In this document: one piece after another, positions 5,490-5,893 of the stretch | Layout: each line of letters opens with the position of its first letter | Numbering within the stretch: the first letter of the stretch is position 1 | DNA from: Anaeromyxobacteraceae bacterium | GTDB lineage: Bacteria; Myxococcota; Myxococcia; Myxococcales; Anaeromyxobacteraceae | Assembly: GCA_027349605.1 (NCBI GenBank) | Contig: DAIEMM010000312.1 | Location: 1 to 5,893 of the forward strand | Direction: 5' to 3' | DNA: 5,893 bases | Position numbers and translations under genes: made by a program | The notes under the pieces: generated by a model | What the model saw: only the letters and a program-made list of their open reading frames with translations | What the model was told of the DNA's origin: nothing | Databases searched by the model: none

Positions 5490-5893
5490 ATGCGCACCCG
5501 CACCGCCGTCCTCGCCCTCTCCCTCGCCACGCTGGCCTCCACCGCCGGCGCCGCCGAGGATCTCAAGATCGGAGCGCTGCTCTCGGTCACCGGCCCGGCC
5601 GCCTTCCTGGGCGCGCCCGAGGCCCGCACGCTCGAGATGCTCACCGAGCAGGTCAACGCCCGGGGCGGGGTCGCCGGCCACAAGGTGAAGCTCATCGTGA
5701 AGGACACCGGCGCGTCGCCCGAGAAGGCGGTCTCCTTCGCCCGGCAGCTCCTCGAGGAGGAGAAGGTCTTCGCCATCCTCGGGCCGTCCACCTCCGGGGA
5801 GTCGATGGCGGTGAAGGCCATCGCCGAGGAGGCGAGGACGCCGCTCGTCTCGCTGGCGGCCGCCGAGGTGATCGTGAACCCGGTGGCCTCCTA
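5490..5893 (+). CDS. ABC transporter periplasmic substrate-binding protein, branched-chain amino acid (Liv) family, 5' part
   Basis: The first 134 codons of a gene that continues past the window end. Residues 1-21 form a Sec signal peptide: MRTR, a hydrophobic Ala/Leu stretch, then AGA with likely cleavage before A22. No lipobox Cys is seen, so the product should be a soluble periplasmic protein in a diderm cell. The mature start DLKIGALLSVTGPAAFLG (24-41), NARGGVAGHKVKLIVKD (56-72) and ILGPSTSGES (96-105) match lobe 1 of the type I periplasmic binding fold of LivJ/LivK-like proteins. This family takes branched-chain amino acids but also aromatic acids, amides and other small carboxylates, so the ligand cannot be called from the name. 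ATG 5490 follows GGAGGA (5481-5486) closely. Permease and ATPase genes would be expected downstream. Next to the ior-paaK genes it may import an aromatic amino acid or arylacid. Confidence 0.88.
   Translation, partial: MRTRTAVLALSLATLASTAGAAEDLKIGALLSVTGPAAFLGAPEARTLEMLTEQVNARGGVAGHKVKLIVKDTGASPEKAVSFARQLLEEEKVFAILGPSTSGESMAVKAIAEEARTPLVSLAAAEVIVNPVAS

Overview
The window is very GC-rich (by eye about 70%, third codon positions almost always G or C). It holds five complete genes on the + strand plus the start of a sixth. The gene content is a 2-oxoacid oxidoreductase of the indolepyruvate type, AMP-forming aryl-CoA ligases and a Liv-type binding protein. Together with the base composition this suggests a GC-rich anaerobic or facultatively anaerobic proteobacterium or former deltaproteobacterium (Anaeromyxobacter-like or Geobacter/Desulfuromonas-like). 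That placement is inference from gene content and composition; the window has no rRNA or marker gene.

Layout. Bases 1-141 are upstream sequence with no convincing gene, holding a candidate promoter (TTGCCG, 17 nt, GAGAAT), a small CCCC-GAAA-GGGG hairpin, and a Shine-Dalgarno-like stretch before a GTG start. Then come iorA (142-1806), iorB (1796-2314), a first phenylacetate-CoA ligase (2301-3620), a tandem-ACT-domain protein (3637-4080) and a second phenylacetate-CoA ligase (4090-5418). These are packed with overlaps of 11 and 14 bases and gaps of 16 and 9 bases, so they almost certainly form one operon. A 71-base gap with two small inverted repeats follows. The 5' end of a periplasmic ABC-transporter substrate-binding protein gene (5490 onward) then runs off the window.

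How the genes may work together. IorA and IorB are the two subunits of a thiamine-diphosphate enzyme that oxidatively decarboxylates aryl pyruvates (transaminated Phe, Tyr, Trp) to aryl-acetyl-CoA. PaaK-type ligases interconvert arylacetate and aryl-acetyl-CoA with ATP/AMP. The ACT protein is a likely amino-acid or aromatic-ligand sensor sandwiched between the ligases. The Liv-type binding protein could capture the amino acid or related substrate. The cluster therefore looks like a module for aromatic amino-acid (or arylacetate) catabolism or salvage.

Most notable points: IorA ends without the C-terminal two-[4Fe-4S] ferredoxin-like domain normal for the family, having instead a short Ala-rich tail with one CxxC. 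The two ligases differ in the segment expected to shape the acyl pocket, suggesting different substrates. Both ligases conserve a Cys/His/Cys/Cys set that could bind a metal. I see no clear evidence of a wholly new system; the unusual part is the combination and the missing Fe-S domain.
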